From positions 7,001,001 through 7,065,000 of the forward strand of contig OY727098.1 in NCBI GenBank assembly GCA_963402885.1: a stretch of DNA of 64,000 nt, read 5' to 3'. The stretch comes from Antedon bifida. Taxonomy: Eukaryota > Echinodermata > Crinoidea > Comatulida > Antedonidae. A program made the translations under genes and the position numbers. Position 1 is the first letter of the stretch, and each line of letters begins with the position of its first letter. A model generated the notes under the pieces. It did no database searches and had not been told where the DNA came from. It saw only the letters and a list, made by a program, of their open reading frames with translations. This document shows positions 17,801 to 27,923 of the stretch, piece after piece.

Positions 17801-20800
17801 ATTCCCAGTGGTTTTCTTTGTCTTTCCGAGTTTTGTCGCTCCATTTGACATCGTGGTCTATTGCAATAACTCTGAAATTTGCAATCGAGTGACCAGCTGA
17901 ATTAAAATGTTCAGCTACAGGTTGATCAAGCTTTAATGCTTTGATAGCTGATCTGTGTTGTGTCATTCTCATACGGAGAGTGTTTTTTGTTTCTCCGACG
18001 TACTTTTTGCCACAAATATTACAGTATATGAGATAAATGACGTTTTTGGTTAGACAATTAATTGATTGTCTTATCCGAAAAATGCGGCCAGTTTGGTTAC
18101 TCTTAAATTTTTCAGTAGAATCAACCAATGAAAAAGTTTTGCAAGATTTGCCGCAAAGGTGACTGCCCACATTTTGGCTGTCATGAGAGTTAGTTTCGCT
18201 CTTCAATTTGGATCTGACTAATATATCACGAAGGTTGGGAGGTCTACGAAATGCAATAATGGGTGGTTCCGGAAAAACAGTCCTGAGACGTACGGTTCTG
18301 TGGACTGTAGAATGGGCATATGTTTCTCAATAATAGCCCGTAATGGAGGCAACCTAGGGTGATAAGTTGTGACAATGGCACTCTTGTCAAATTTTTTGGC
18401 TGACGTGGTTTGTACGTCAGTGTTTGACATCGAGGAATATCTTTTGCTTTCTTTATAGCAGTTTCTTGTAATTTCTATTCCGGAGATATCCGGTTAGTTC
18501 TTCGGTACGATTCTGAAAATCTAAATCTGAAGAACAGATACGTCTGATACGTAATGCTTGACTGTACGGTATGTTTTTAGTACAGTGAAACGATAAAGAT
18601 GAGGAAATCTGTGAGAATGAGAAAAAGTCGCCCCAACCGAGACTCGAACTCGGACCGCCTGCTTGAGATGTCCTAACCATTAGACCACTGGGGCTTTCAT
18701 GGTATTGTTCAAACTCGATTGGATAGCGACTCTTTAACATTCTCGGCGTGGTACGGCGGAACGCGTAATTTTTTTTTCCAGGACGATTCATGAATAATTA
18801 TGACATAATAGGGAACATTATAGAGGGCGCTATATAAGCATGCAGAGCGATTAAATAAGTAGTGTAAACAGCGTTAGCCAACCGAAATGTTTGGTCTAGT
18901 GGTAAAGGCTTTAACCTATTACGCTGGAGCCCTCGGTTCGAGGTCTTTCATGAACATGTGTTTTGTTTATAGTTGAGAGAGATTATTTAGAGGGTTAGGT
19001 TTAGTATATTTAGGAAGTAGATAAGCTATCTTGCAATTCTTTATAATAGAAAATAATTAAGGTAATGAATTATTCATGATTTCTGCCCACGTTCGTCCTA
19101 GAAAAAAAAAATACGCCGGCGGAACAGTACTAGTCCTCAGTTGTACGCACGCGCACCAGAGATCACATTGATACGCCCTCATCTTTCAGTATTTTTATTG
19201 ACGAGGCGGGATCTCCGAAGAGATACTTTTATATATATAAACACATCAGGCAATGAACATTAATTCTAAACCGCCCGGTGATACTGAAATTTAATTAATT
19301 AATTTGAAACGATAAAGATGAGGAAATCTGTGAGAACTCGGACCGCCTGCTTGATATGCAGATGTCCTAACCATTAGACCACTGGGACTTTCATGGTATT
19401 GTTCAAACTCGATTGGATAGCGACTCTTTAACATTCTCGGCGTGGTACGGTAAATATATAAATATTGTGTGTAAGCCTCATATTAAAACCATACATAAAC
19501 TATGATACTCAGTTGTAAAAATAAATTACTCAATACTGTATTATCATTGAATTAAAAAAAATAAAAACCATCAATATTCTTTTCCTGATCTGTAAATTTG
19601 TAGTCTCATTGCTTGCTTAAACTTACAATTCTACAATTAATGTTTGCGGGTGTGTATTATATAAATACAATATTACAGTTACCTGTTAAACATTTCAGAC
19701 CAGTATATCCAGTTATACAGTCGCATCCGTATGGATCAGGCAGGCAGATTTGAGTACCTTTGCATTGGGCTCTATTATCGGTCCCGAATGTACATCGAAA
19801 TTCACAATTAAGTCCAAAACGATTGCCACCACATGCTGAATATTAATAAAACCAGTTCAACTTCATATTTGATTTAAGCAATAAAAAAAAAATAAAATGT
19901 TAAAATCATAAAAGTTGTAAATTTCATTCTAATGCATACAATATATAGATGTTGTGCTTGAATGTTCGTACTTACTAATCATACAGTTGTATCCACTAAA
20001 ACCTGGAGGACAAATACATCTACCCGTCTTATCACATACACCACCATTGTAACAGTTATTACAAACACCTGTACATCGAGGAGGACCCCAACGGCCAGAT
20101 GGGCAATCTGTAAGAATTGGTTTTGTTTATTTACCTCCGCCAAGGAGGTTGTAATCGATCGAGTGTATCTGTCTGTCTGTCTGCAGGATTACTCAAATTA
20201 TTAATAAATGAAAATACAGATAGATATGTGGTCAAGGACCACTCCATTCTGGACCACTTTTTAGTAATATTTTCAGACCTGCTAGTGTTAAAAGATAGGA
20301 CAGAATTTTTAAAAGCCGACGAGTAGTCTTCATGTAACAAGAACTACTTGTCCAAAAAACTTTATTTTTGTACAAAAGGCAAGAGTTATAATTTGTGATT
20401 TGTAATTTTAAAACACAATTTGTTTTTTTGGATACGAGTAGTTTTAAAAAACCTATTTCGTTTAAAATTAAAATTTGTTTTTGCCGTTCCTGTTCTATTG
20501 TTAGTCAACTGAAAATATAATAGTTGAAAGGCATTTAACACCAAACTCGCATACACATGCTTGTAGTGAAATTAGCCTAAAGCACAAACAGCATTAAGAC
20601 ACACAACACACACAAATATAAAAGAGAAATCTTATGTAGAAGAATTTTACAGTAGGCGGATGCACTCTCAGAGTGGCTTTCAAGTTCATCATGTATTAGA
20701 GTGCTCGCTAAAAGTTTAAATCAAAGTGAAACTTAAGCAATGTTTCTGATTGTGTATACCAAATGTTTTAAATAATCATTTGTGTAGTAATGTACAGTCA

Positions 20801-23800
20801 ATAGTCAATGCTAGTGTAGATCCTTGTCATTGATTGGTTGATGTTGTATCACATGTCATGCATTAGACCTATTATATGAAGATACTATTTCACTGTCAGC
20901 CTTATTAAAAACAATTACAATTGTAAGAAAAACAAACTCGACATTGGATTCAGGATAGAGGCAGATGACTAATTGAATCCTAGAACAGTAGATGTATTAT
21001 TAAACAAATAATGTATGGTTGCCTCGTTGAATAGAAAAGTAAAGATAAATAATGAATGTTTGAAATGAGGACTTATAAATGACTACTAACCTATTATCAG
21101 TTAAATGAATGAATGTTAAAATGACCACTAACCTCTAACTATCAGTTCAATGAATGAATGTTGGAAATGATTTCTTTCAGTATAAAAATGAAGTTCATAC
21201 ATTCCAGCATTTTCAAGTTCAACATTTTCAAATGTTATGCTTGATTGATCATAAAGGTCCTCGTAGTTATCTAGCCTATCACCATCCTTTCTCCAGTTTA
21301 GTTCTTTATTATCAGGATTACTTTCTATATCAAATGATACAGTCACAGTATCTCCTACCGAAGCTGTGATACTTGTTTTGTGGTTTGTTGGTATTATAAC
21401 GGCTGAAAATAGATTAAAAAACTATGATTTTGTCCTTTCATAATTCCTAGATATAAATAATACATTTGAGTGTAAAAGTGTATTTGCTTCACGCGCAATC
21501 CTCTAGTGTATATGTTTTCAGCCAATTAATAATTAAGTGGAATCAATAAGAAATATAATTACAAAAGGGTCTATACATATTCTATTGTAGCTTGGTCCAA
21601 GCCAAACAAAATAAATTATCAATTTGTATGTTAAACAACCTAATCTCTTCATAATAATTAACAATCTTAAGACAAATAATTGTCAAAGATTTAAATTGTG
21701 CGGATCAATTTCTAATCTTTGTACAGTAGTTGAAGGATCAAAACTAACAACTAATATTTGACCTATTTGGCTTAAGAGTTCTCTTCTATACTTCAACAAA
21801 AATGTTACTTACAATCCTGAACGGTTTGAGTATCAACAATTGTAGTGTACACAATAGTTTCTTCACCTCCAACAACACCTTTACAGTAATAAGCACCAAA
21901 CGCATTTTCACTTAGAATAGGAATATCTAATACTCTAGCATCAGAAAATTTACTACTATGAACTCTCACATTCTGATCATCAGTAGAATCAATGGGCGCT
22001 ATCTTAAATGCTCTTCCAAATGTTATTGTCGTACCAGGTTCACCTGGGAAGCATTGATACATTCCTCCATTGGCAAAACTTGACTTAACGTTAACAACTG
22101 TTAAATGTGTACCAGCTGCAAGACATATTAACAATATTTTAACAATTATAATAGTATGAAGGGGTAGTGTTGCCCGACAGCTCTGCAAATTTTGTTTTAC
22201 TTCGTTTTGATTTATCTTTTTGCTAATAATATATTATTTTGTGTCTCCATTGAGATCTATATATATTAATAAATCAGGTAGTTTATCGATATTAAATAAT
22301 GCAGTTATCAAAAGAAACAACTTAATTACCATCTGACATCCTCCCTACTAACGACTTACTTTTTTTATTCATCCTCTCTAATGCTTTCCTTGCTTTCTCG
22401 TATTCATACGTCAAAATACACCCTTCAGGATCGTGAATATCATATTCAACCACTAAAAATACAACAATAAAACTAACTAGATTTGAACTCGTCAGTTTGA
22501 CGAGTTTGGGTTTTCCGCGCAAACGCAACATGCACCACATACGTTCAAATATGAACGCCGACAATTATTATGCCATCCTATGACATGAATTAAATATGTT
22601 TAAAGTACTGAATTGTACCTATTTTGTATCATACAGCATATTACGGTATTTACGGAATACACTGTATATGTTATATACAGCGTAGCATAGATGAAATTAC
22701 GAGACCCATCTTTTAAATCCAATTTTTAACACGATGACGTCATCAAATTGCGCTCTCGTTTAAACGCGATGAATTTTTATGAAAGATATGGAAATCTGAC
22801 TTTTTTAATTCAACTGGCCATATGATGACGTCATGACATCAGATAGACAAAATTTGTATATGAATTCATATCTATAATTCAACAGCTTCCATAATAAGTT
22901 TTAATCATGCGGGTCACTTTTCATTCCGAGGAGCTATGACAGATTGAAATATACTGTATAGATGAAATTAAGCAAGTCACGTTATTCTAATTTTTTTATA
23001 TGATGACGTAATAAAAATTCCAATTATTTTAACTCATGTGAAAGAGTATTGATCGTGAAAAAACATATTAAAATCTAGGGCGGAATGGAATAAGCATAAG
23101 CGCAATGCGCGCTCTATGAAATGGGATTAATTAGCACTAAAGCGAAAAAATCCTATTTTTAAAATTCGAGTGGCCATATGGTGACGTCAGAACATCCGGT
23201 AGATATAAATTGTACATGAATTAATAACTACAACTCATCAGCTTCCATAATAGCATTTAAAAAATGGGGTCACCAGCCATCCTGAGGAGCTATAACTGAT
23301 TAAAAATAGGTGTATTTTTGCACAAATTTGCATTAAATTACCCATTTTTTAGCACACGATTCTTAAATTTTATCGTGCGCGTGCACGTGCGTTGTTATTT
23401 TGTTATTAAAGTTCATCAAAATGAATATAATCTACTACAGAAGGTATGAAAAACGAAAATCGATTGCAAAAACCGCGACTCTGACGTCATATAACGAAGT
23501 TTCTTGCACATCTACAGCTACAGGTCAATCTTATGACAAACTTATACAATCTTATGTTGACCAGAAATAGAGATACACGTGCAACAAGGGGTAATCCGCG
23601 GATAACCAATTATTTTAAAATAGATGATTCATAATATTGTTGCAATATTAACATGTTACTGTTCTTATATTTTAGGCCTACTATTAATATTATTATTTTC
23701 ATTGTTTACTACTTACACTGATATCGAAAATTAGCTTTTCGGGATTTTAGTTTAGATATCGGTTTATAGTCTTAATAAAATAGCCTATAGCAATAATATG

Positions 23801-23966
23801 ACATGAATCAATACAAATACGTTAACATTTGTGTAATAGATTATAACTCGCACTCGAAAAAGACAAACTCAAACAAATTACCATCATCCGAGTGTTTTAG
23901 TAAGGTCCCATAGCAGATGATCACCAGCAAAAAACAAGTAAAAACAATAATTCTTGTCCTCCTCAT
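14697..23966 (-). CDS. Gene B: truncated Tie-type ectodomain, secreted form or pseudogene
   Basis: Eight exons in matching phase give 434 residues: signal peptide (23882-23966), an extra exon (22330-22452), Ig1 (21813-22115), Ig2 (21133-21402), EGF 1 (19976-20107), EGF 2 (19683-19835), EGF 3 (15233-15367) and EGF 4 (14697-14836). EGF 4 has an in-frame TAA at 14733-14735 where gene A has Glu, and its length (140 nt) no longer keeps phase 1. No Ig3, FN3, membrane or phosphatase exon follows before gene C starts at 10845. The product would be a soluble Ig-Ig-EGF protein without anchor. All splice sites and all frames before the stop are intact, so expression as a decoy is possible; a recent pseudogene is the alternative. 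Confidence 0.75.
14880..15070 (+). repeat. Degenerate tRNA-bearing repeat unit, fragment
   Basis: 'gtcgctatccaatcgaa', 'tttctcattctcacagattt' and 'tcaccgggtggtttagaatt' occur in the order of the 16.8-19.5 kb family, plus orientation; the tRNA part is eroded. Confidence 0.6.
15233..15367 (-). CDS. Gene B exon 7: EGF-like 3
   Basis: 135 nt, phase 1 to 1. [37 protein letters not shown]; acceptor TTTCAG, donor GTACGG. Confidence 0.85.
15501..15880. repeat. 190-bp direct tandem duplication
   Basis: 15501-15690 and 15691-15880 are the same except for two substitutions (cgtaacg/cgttacg, tatg/tttg). A recent local duplication in a gene B intron, non-coding. Confidence 0.95.
15881..16800 (-). other. 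Gene B intron, no feature seen
   Basis: AT-rich intron sequence without recognisable coding or repeat structure, apart from a TA-rich tract near 16640-16660 and 16780-16801. Confidence 0.5.
16801..17105 (-). repeat. tRNA-bearing repeat unit, copy with full tRNA-like part
   Basis: Read on minus: GCCCCAG...TTGGGGC acceptor stem, D-arm GTCTAATGGTTAGGAC, anticodon loop ATATCAA (anticodon ATC) and T-arm; then 'ctttttctcattctcaca', 'ttatcgtttcaaattaatta' and 'caccgggcggtttagaatt'. The tRNA part lies at about 16923-16995. It looks Glu/Asp-like from the D-arm. Not a working tRNA gene as far as I can tell: part of a repeat family. Confidence 0.8.
17092..17180 (+). repeat. tRNA-bearing repeat family, 3' part
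   Basis: 'tttatcgtttcaaattaatt', 'atcaccgggcggtttagaat', 'gttctttgcctg' then a TA microsatellite. It forms an inverted junction with the preceding copy. Confidence 0.75.
17265..17432 (+). repeat. tRNA-bearing repeat unit, plus copy 1
   Basis: Starts inside the D-arm (taatggttaggg), then a canonical T-arm (CCGAG TTCGAAT CTCGG) and the shared tail to 'ttctttgcctaatgtgttt'. Confidence 0.8.
17445..17578 (+). repeat. tRNA-bearing repeat unit, plus copy 2
   Basis: Starts at the anticodon stem (ataagcaggcggtcc), has the T-arm and the tail to 'tatttgcctgataac'. It abuts the Penelope-like fragment. Confidence 0.8.
17739..18592 (-). pseudogene. Penelope-like retroelement, C-terminal part with GIY-YIG endonuclease
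   Basis: The 155-residue frame 17739-18206 carries NVIYLIYCNICGKKYVGET and LRMRMTQHRSAI, the GIY-YIG nuclease core, followed by AEHFNSAGHSI. Upstream, in shifted frames, are PPIIAFRRPPNLRDILVRSK, HPRLPPLRAIIEKHMPIL and IPYSQALRIRRICSSDLDF, all typical of the segment between RT and endonuclease in Penelope-like elements. RT is absent; at least two frame changes (near 18220-18280 and 18440). The element would cut target DNA for its own insertion; this copy is dead. Confidence 0.85.
18593..18762 (-). repeat. tRNA-bearing repeat unit, minus copy
   Basis: tRNA-like part at about 18631-18693 lacks eight bases of the anticodon arm; the rest follows the family. Its left end is fused to the Penelope-like fragment at 'tatcgtttca'; its right end is cut by the 18763-19117 insertion and goes on at 19118. 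Confidence 0.8.
18763..19117. mobile_element. 355-bp inverted-repeat element with 8-bp target duplication
   Basis: Ends 'gcgta', T-run, 'ccaggacga' and 'tcgtcctag', A-run, 'tacgcc' are inverted copies, with a second inner pair 'ttcatgaataatta'/'taatgaattattcatga'. GGCGGAAC stands on both sides (18755-18762, 19118-19125), rejoining a repeat unit when the insert is removed. An 8-bp duplication fits a hAT-type MITE. Inside, 'tggtctagtggtaaaggc' and 'ggttcgaggtc' resemble Pol III A and B boxes. Confidence 0.78.
19118..19455 (-). repeat. tRNA-bearing repeat unit, dimer continuation
   Basis: Continues the unit of 18593-18762, then passes into a second tRNA-like part (19338-19395, with the full anticodon arm). 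A small UUCG-type hairpin (atctc cgaa gagat) lies at 19211-19224. Confidence 0.75.
19683..19835 (-). CDS. Gene B exon 6: EGF-like 2 (Tie type)
   Basis: 153 nt, phase 1 to 1. [29 protein letters not shown]; acceptor ATTCAG, donor GTAACT. Confidence 0.88.
19976..20107 (-). CDS. Gene B exon 5: EGF-like 1 (Tie type)
   Basis: 132 nt, phase 1 to 1. [34 protein letters not shown]; donor GTAAGT. Confidence 0.88.
20130..20340. repeat. Dispersed repeat starting 'ttacctccgccaaggaggtt'
   Basis: The opening is a short palindrome (cctccgccaaggagg) followed by GTCT repeats and 'gcaggattactcaaa', a sequence I know from repeats in many marine animal genomes. It gives frames on both strands that are not genes. 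Confidence 0.6.
20341..21075 (-). other. Gene B intron, no feature seen
   Basis: AT-rich intron DNA between EGF 1 and Ig2 exons; nothing recognised. Confidence 0.5.
21076..21118 (-). pseudogene. Partial duplicate of the Ig2 exon end
   Basis: 'gactactaacc', 'tatcagttaaatgaatgaat' repeats, just downstream, the donor end of the gene B Ig2 exon (21127-21165). About 40 nt including the donor site. Confidence 0.7.
21133..21402 (-). CDS. Gene B exon 4: Ig-like domain 2
   Basis: 270 nt, phase 1 to 1; acceptor TTTTCAG, donor GTTAGT. Same pattern as gene C ([29 protein letters not shown]), no canonical Ig cysteines. Confidence 0.88.
21813..22115 (-). CDS. Gene B exon 3: Ig-like domain 1
   Basis: 303 nt, phase 1 to 1; acceptor CTTGCAG, donor GTAAGT. 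MYQCFPGEPG and GAYYCKGVV give the disulphide; ends TQTVQDC. The frame is open upstream to a Met at 22188 with a hydrophobic lead (IIIVKILLICLAAG), a possible alternative start. Confidence 0.88.
22330..22452 (-). CDS. Gene B exon 2: extra exon not found in genes A and C
   Basis: 123 nt, phase 1 to 1, acceptor TTTTTAG, donor GTAATT. Encodes VVEYDIHDPEGCILTYEYE then a basic helix (KARKALERMNKKSKSLVGR). Because the exon is symmetrical it can be skipped without a frame change. No family recognised. Exon status rests on splice sites, open frame and phase. Confidence 0.55.
22690..23320. repeat. Two copies of a dispersed repeat with 'gatgacgtca'
   Basis: Copy 1 about 22690-22990, copy 2 about 23085-23320. 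Shared order: 'tggccatat.gtgacgtca', 'acatc.g.tagat', 'agcttccataata', 'gaggagctat.ac.gatt'. A reverse copy is at 48640-48870. Confidence 0.65.
23882..23966 (-). CDS. Gene B exon 1: start codon and signal peptide
   Basis: 85 nt, ATG at 23964-23966, donor GTAATT. MRRTRIIVFTCFLLVIICYG is a good signal peptide (two Arg, then a hydrophobic core). Unrelated to the MAN...YFRVLIQ first exons of A and C, but the same phase 1. Confidence 0.65.
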
Positions 23967-25167
23967 TTCAGATAATGTAGGTCTATACACACATCACATA
24001 CAAAGTGTACACAATAAGGATAAACTTCTCAATTTAAGTAATACGCTTGAAATGGTTGATTTCACTAAAATGACATTCACATGATGAAACACTTGCATAA
24101 TTCAGACAATTAGAAAATAGGCCTATGACACGTGTAATGCTTACATGCATTTTTCAATTGCTATACCATCTTTATGCCTACATTATATACGTTTGTCTTA
24201 ATTAAAATGTTTCAAATATTGACGAGAAAAGCCGTTCTATCGATTATACTGCTATTAAAATTGTATGACAATCAAAATCATCTGAAATACACGCCTACAT
24301 TTTGATAACCGACATGAGAAGTTATGTACATACGGCCATTGACTCTTCCAATGTAAAACAACGTATTTATTTAGCTGTAGCTCTAGCCGTTTTTACAATA
24401 CAGTTACATTGGTCAGACCATTACCTAGTAGAAATGATTATCCAACTGCATGTTGTGGTCTGAATGAAAAAAAAAACATTAGCATATGTAGAAGATGCAT
24501 TTATGTTAAGTCCAGCACGTTAGGTCCTAGGACTTAAAATGTTTGAAACCATCAGTGATCGATGCCACAGAAAGTAACATAATTTTTATGAAGATAAATT
24601 GTTGCATTACTATTAAAATAAATATCTAAAATTATTTCGGGTATTTAATATCAGCATAATTACATTTTGAAGTGTACTGTATTTTGGATGTTCGCAAAAA
24701 TAATATACTCTTATGGCAACTGATAGCTAGGAAGTCTTTTTATTTTATACGATTTTTACGAAATGAATTAGTCCTACTGCATGCCATCATCATAATTAGT
24801 TGATAATCATAACGTGCAAATATACCAAAATTAGCGTATGATGATAACTGTATTTCTTTGGGTGATATTGCAAACAACTCTTGTATTTATAGAAAGTATT
24901 TCATGCACGAGTTATTCTTTTTTTTCTAATGAACTGATTTTCCAAGGTAAAATGAAAACGAAGGGATTCCAATAATAGATTAAACAAAATTAAAGAATTG
25001 AATTAATTCATTATAGCAATATATCTGCAATATCTTCCAAAATGATGTTTTGGTAATCAAACTTAATGCTTGTACTTGTTAAAGCATTCCACAAAATGTA
25101 AAGCTATCAAGCTATAAATGTTTCGTAGTTTCAATTTCCATTTGTCAGTAGCAAAAGACTTGTTAAA
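23967..25167. other. Intergenic DNA upstream of gene B
   Basis: AT-rich, no gene recognised. The promoter of gene B should be at its left end but no motif is clear. Confidence 0.5.
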
Positions 25168-25388
25168 GGGCGTGTGGCGCAGTGTGTTGGACGTTGGACT
25201 ACCGATCGTCAGACCTAGGTTCGAATCCAACTCTCACCGCACCCAGGTGTATAAATGGGTACCCAGTTATGGGAGTATGTTTCCATACGTGTTTGATCCC
25301 AAAAAATACTGGGGTAATAATGCTTGTAAAGCGCCTTTGAGCATGATTACTCATGAAAAGGGCGCTATATAAATGTGGTATTATTATA
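25168..25388 (+). repeat. tRNA-derived SINE
   Basis: A-box-like 'tggcgcagtgtgttgg', exact B box GGTTCGAATCC at 25219-25229, body with 'gtaaagcgcctttgagcatg' and end 'gggcgctatataaatgtgg' followed by ATT repeats. Classic SINE layout. Confidence 0.88.
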
Positions 25389-25969
25389 CAGTATTCATTT
25401 TGTCATTTTTGTCAGAATTTTGTTGATAGAGAAAACGTATAAATATCCCATTTGAATATCTACTTCATCAACATATATGTATTGAAACCTTGTTTCCATC
25501 CGATACGTCTACTGTACTATGTCTAGAGACAATAAACTTCAAGTAATCTGTTGAATGTTTATAGTGCTCAAATTTCTTTCTATTCTTGAGGGTAGATACT
25601 CATCTACCTCAAATGATACTTAATTGGTAGAGGTTTTGTAATTGTTCCAATGATCGTGCTTTCCTTCCCACCATAATAAATCACAAACAAAATGATTCCA
25701 CTTATAACATTATCTAGGGATGCAATACATGCTGAAATAATAATAATGCTATCATTTAATAACAAAACAAGCAAGCAACTCTTCCCAAACCTACTAGGAA
25801 AATGAATCATTAATCCGCCTCTGACGCACTATGATAATTATACAATGTAAAACATCATGTACGTCCTCATTTGAATGTGGCGAGGTGTATGTTTACATCA
25901 GATATACACACATTGTATACTAATATACAATGCAGTCTTTATATCCATAATATCTTTATCACAACAAGA

Positions 25970-26360
25970 AAAAAACCACTTGTGTATATGCATGAAGAGC
26001 GTGTAGTTTTATAGCAATAATATATACAGTATTCTATTTTATATAAATTCGTAACATTACAAAAATAAAGAAGCCTAAATAAATACAATGTAAATATTTT
26101 TCTTAAAATATCCCGAGATAAATATAAAAAATACAGGAAATTCAATTTGTTGGCAAGAACATTATCAAAGAATGAAATAGTTTTAATTATATTAGTATAA
26201 AATTATTATAAAAATATATTTGTGTATTTAGAAACTAAATGAATTGTCCATACATTAAAACATGCTAATCTTTATTAAGAGCATCAGGGCAATACAAATA
26301 AACCAAAACATTATGGAACATAGAGTAACTTAAAGAAGAAAAGATTGTTTGGATGCGTCT
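25970..26360. other. Downstream flank of gene A with a partner at 12195-12540
   Basis: Non-coding. Block order is shared with the DNA downstream of gene B, indicating that the duplicated segment included the 3' flank of the receptor gene. Confidence 0.6.
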
Positions 26361-27117
26361 GGCCTTACACAACATTTAAATAGGCCAATCAAATTGACAT
26401 CTTTAATAATAGCATGCTTGTTTTAATACCTTATAATTTGACACATTTAATTAATTGCATAGACCTCATACTTGTTAGACAAACACATAATAAACATATT
26501 TCACAAACCCATACACTGTAGGTATAATATAAATTTCTTTTTTACACACTTTTTTTCACAAAACAAATTTGTCGCTGAAAAAACCTCCAAAACAATTTTA
26601 AAAGTTAGTTCTACAAAATATTAAAGTCGTTAAAAATATATATATAAAAATTTAATTTCACACTCTATAAAATTATCTTTCATAAAAATAATTCATTTTA
26701 TCTTCTATTCTGTCTATTTAAATTTATACTCTATAAAATTCTTAGTTGAAATCATGTAATACCAGCAGCATTAGCAGCTTGAGGCATATGGAATGCAGGT
26801 AATACCTGTTGTTTATTAGCACTAGGCTTAGGCCAAAATAGTAGCACACCATAGGAATAGGCCTATTTGGACAACAAAACTAAATATATACCTTTTCAAT
26901 ATTCATTTGGCTATTATGGTACAGTACCTTAATGTGACCAGTGAGTGGAATGTCTGTTACGAATACAACACTATACTATAGTATAGAATTACAGTATAAA
27001 CATTTCAATTTTGTTTCAGTTTTAAGTAGTAGGCCTATGGAAACACTTTACTACTCTAAAATGGCTTAACATTAGGTCTAAGACATTACATTTCATATTT
27101 ATTTTATATGAAAATAA
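26361..27117. other. Intergenic DNA downstream of gene A
   Basis: Nothing recognised; short AT-rich tracts. Confidence 0.5.
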
Positions 27118-27365
27118 GCTTGTCTTCCAAAACTTAAAATAAGCTCTAGTCTTGTTCTTAGTCTTCCGAGACTTAAATTAATCTCTATACTTGTTTTTGA
27201 TCTTCCAAGACTTAAAATAGGTTCTAGACTTGTTTTAGTCTTCCAAGACTTAAAATAAACTCTAGTCTTGTGTTCTTTGTCTTCCGAGACTTAAATTAAG
27301 TTTTAGTATTGTTTATAGTCTTCCAAGACTTCAAATAAGCTCTAGTCTTCTTAGACCTAAATAAA
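27118..27365. repeat. Minisatellite, unit about 37-46 bp
   Basis: Six imperfect copies of 'gtcttccaagacttaaaata' plus 'agctctagtcttg' in direct order. The core ctt-cca-aga-ctt is itself weakly palindromic. Downstream of gene A's polyadenylation signal. Confidence 0.85.
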
Positions 27366-27585
27366 CTATTTACTACAGTACTACGGTATGTTTATCAAAA
27401 TTAGTTTTTAGAATTTAAATAATAACATAATATTAGGTAAAGTTAAGCGTTATATTAAATTTATAATTACTATAAATGTAAAGTGGGTTTATGTACACTT
27501 GTGCCAAATTAAGTTTATAATAAAGTAGTATTTTTGTGTGCCAACAGGGTGGTAAATATCGGTGCTGTAAACTACTTTTATATGT

Positions 27586-27591
27586 TTTATT
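27586..27591 (-). terminator. Candidate polyadenylation signal of gene A
   Basis: AATAAA on minus, 255 nt after the stop codon; the first such hexamer downstream. Confidence 0.5.
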
Positions 27592-27845
27592 TAAATACAC
27601 AGTCATTGTTCAAATTATACAGTAGTACACAAAGTAATTGGGAACTACGGTGCATTCTATTATTAATTTTTTTAAATTTAAAATTATTAGTAAAGTTATT
27701 AATATATCACCGCCAAAACATTACTCTTAGACGTAATTACATTACACAATTGTTATACTACTGTATATTGTGTTACACACATAAACTCACAGAAGTAAAT
27801 TGTTTTAAATGATTGCGTTTTATATATATGTTGAGCATTTCTTCT

Positions 27846-27923
27846 TTAAAAATTGGGATTTGCGTAAGTATCAAAACGTCCCAGATAGCTTGAAATGATA
27901 TCATAACAAAAAATGTATTGGTC
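27846..27923 (-). CDS. Gene A exon 32: end of PTP D2, stop
   Basis: 78 nt including TAA (27846-27848). [17 protein letters not shown], the final D2 helix; ends TYANPNF. Residues 1495-1519. Confidence 0.85.
   Translation of the reverse strand, partial: DQYIFCYDIISSYLGRFDTYANPNF

Noticed and set aside
18453-18791. A 112-residue minus frame taken as one gene
   Set aside because: It is stitched from three unrelated pieces: insert end, tRNA-bearing repeat and Penelope-like fragment.
16801-19455. Hammerhead ribozyme in the repeat units, as in retrozymes and Penelope-like ends
   Set aside because: I looked for the CTGANGA...GAAA core on both strands and found no complete set; only partial likeness near 19195-19225.
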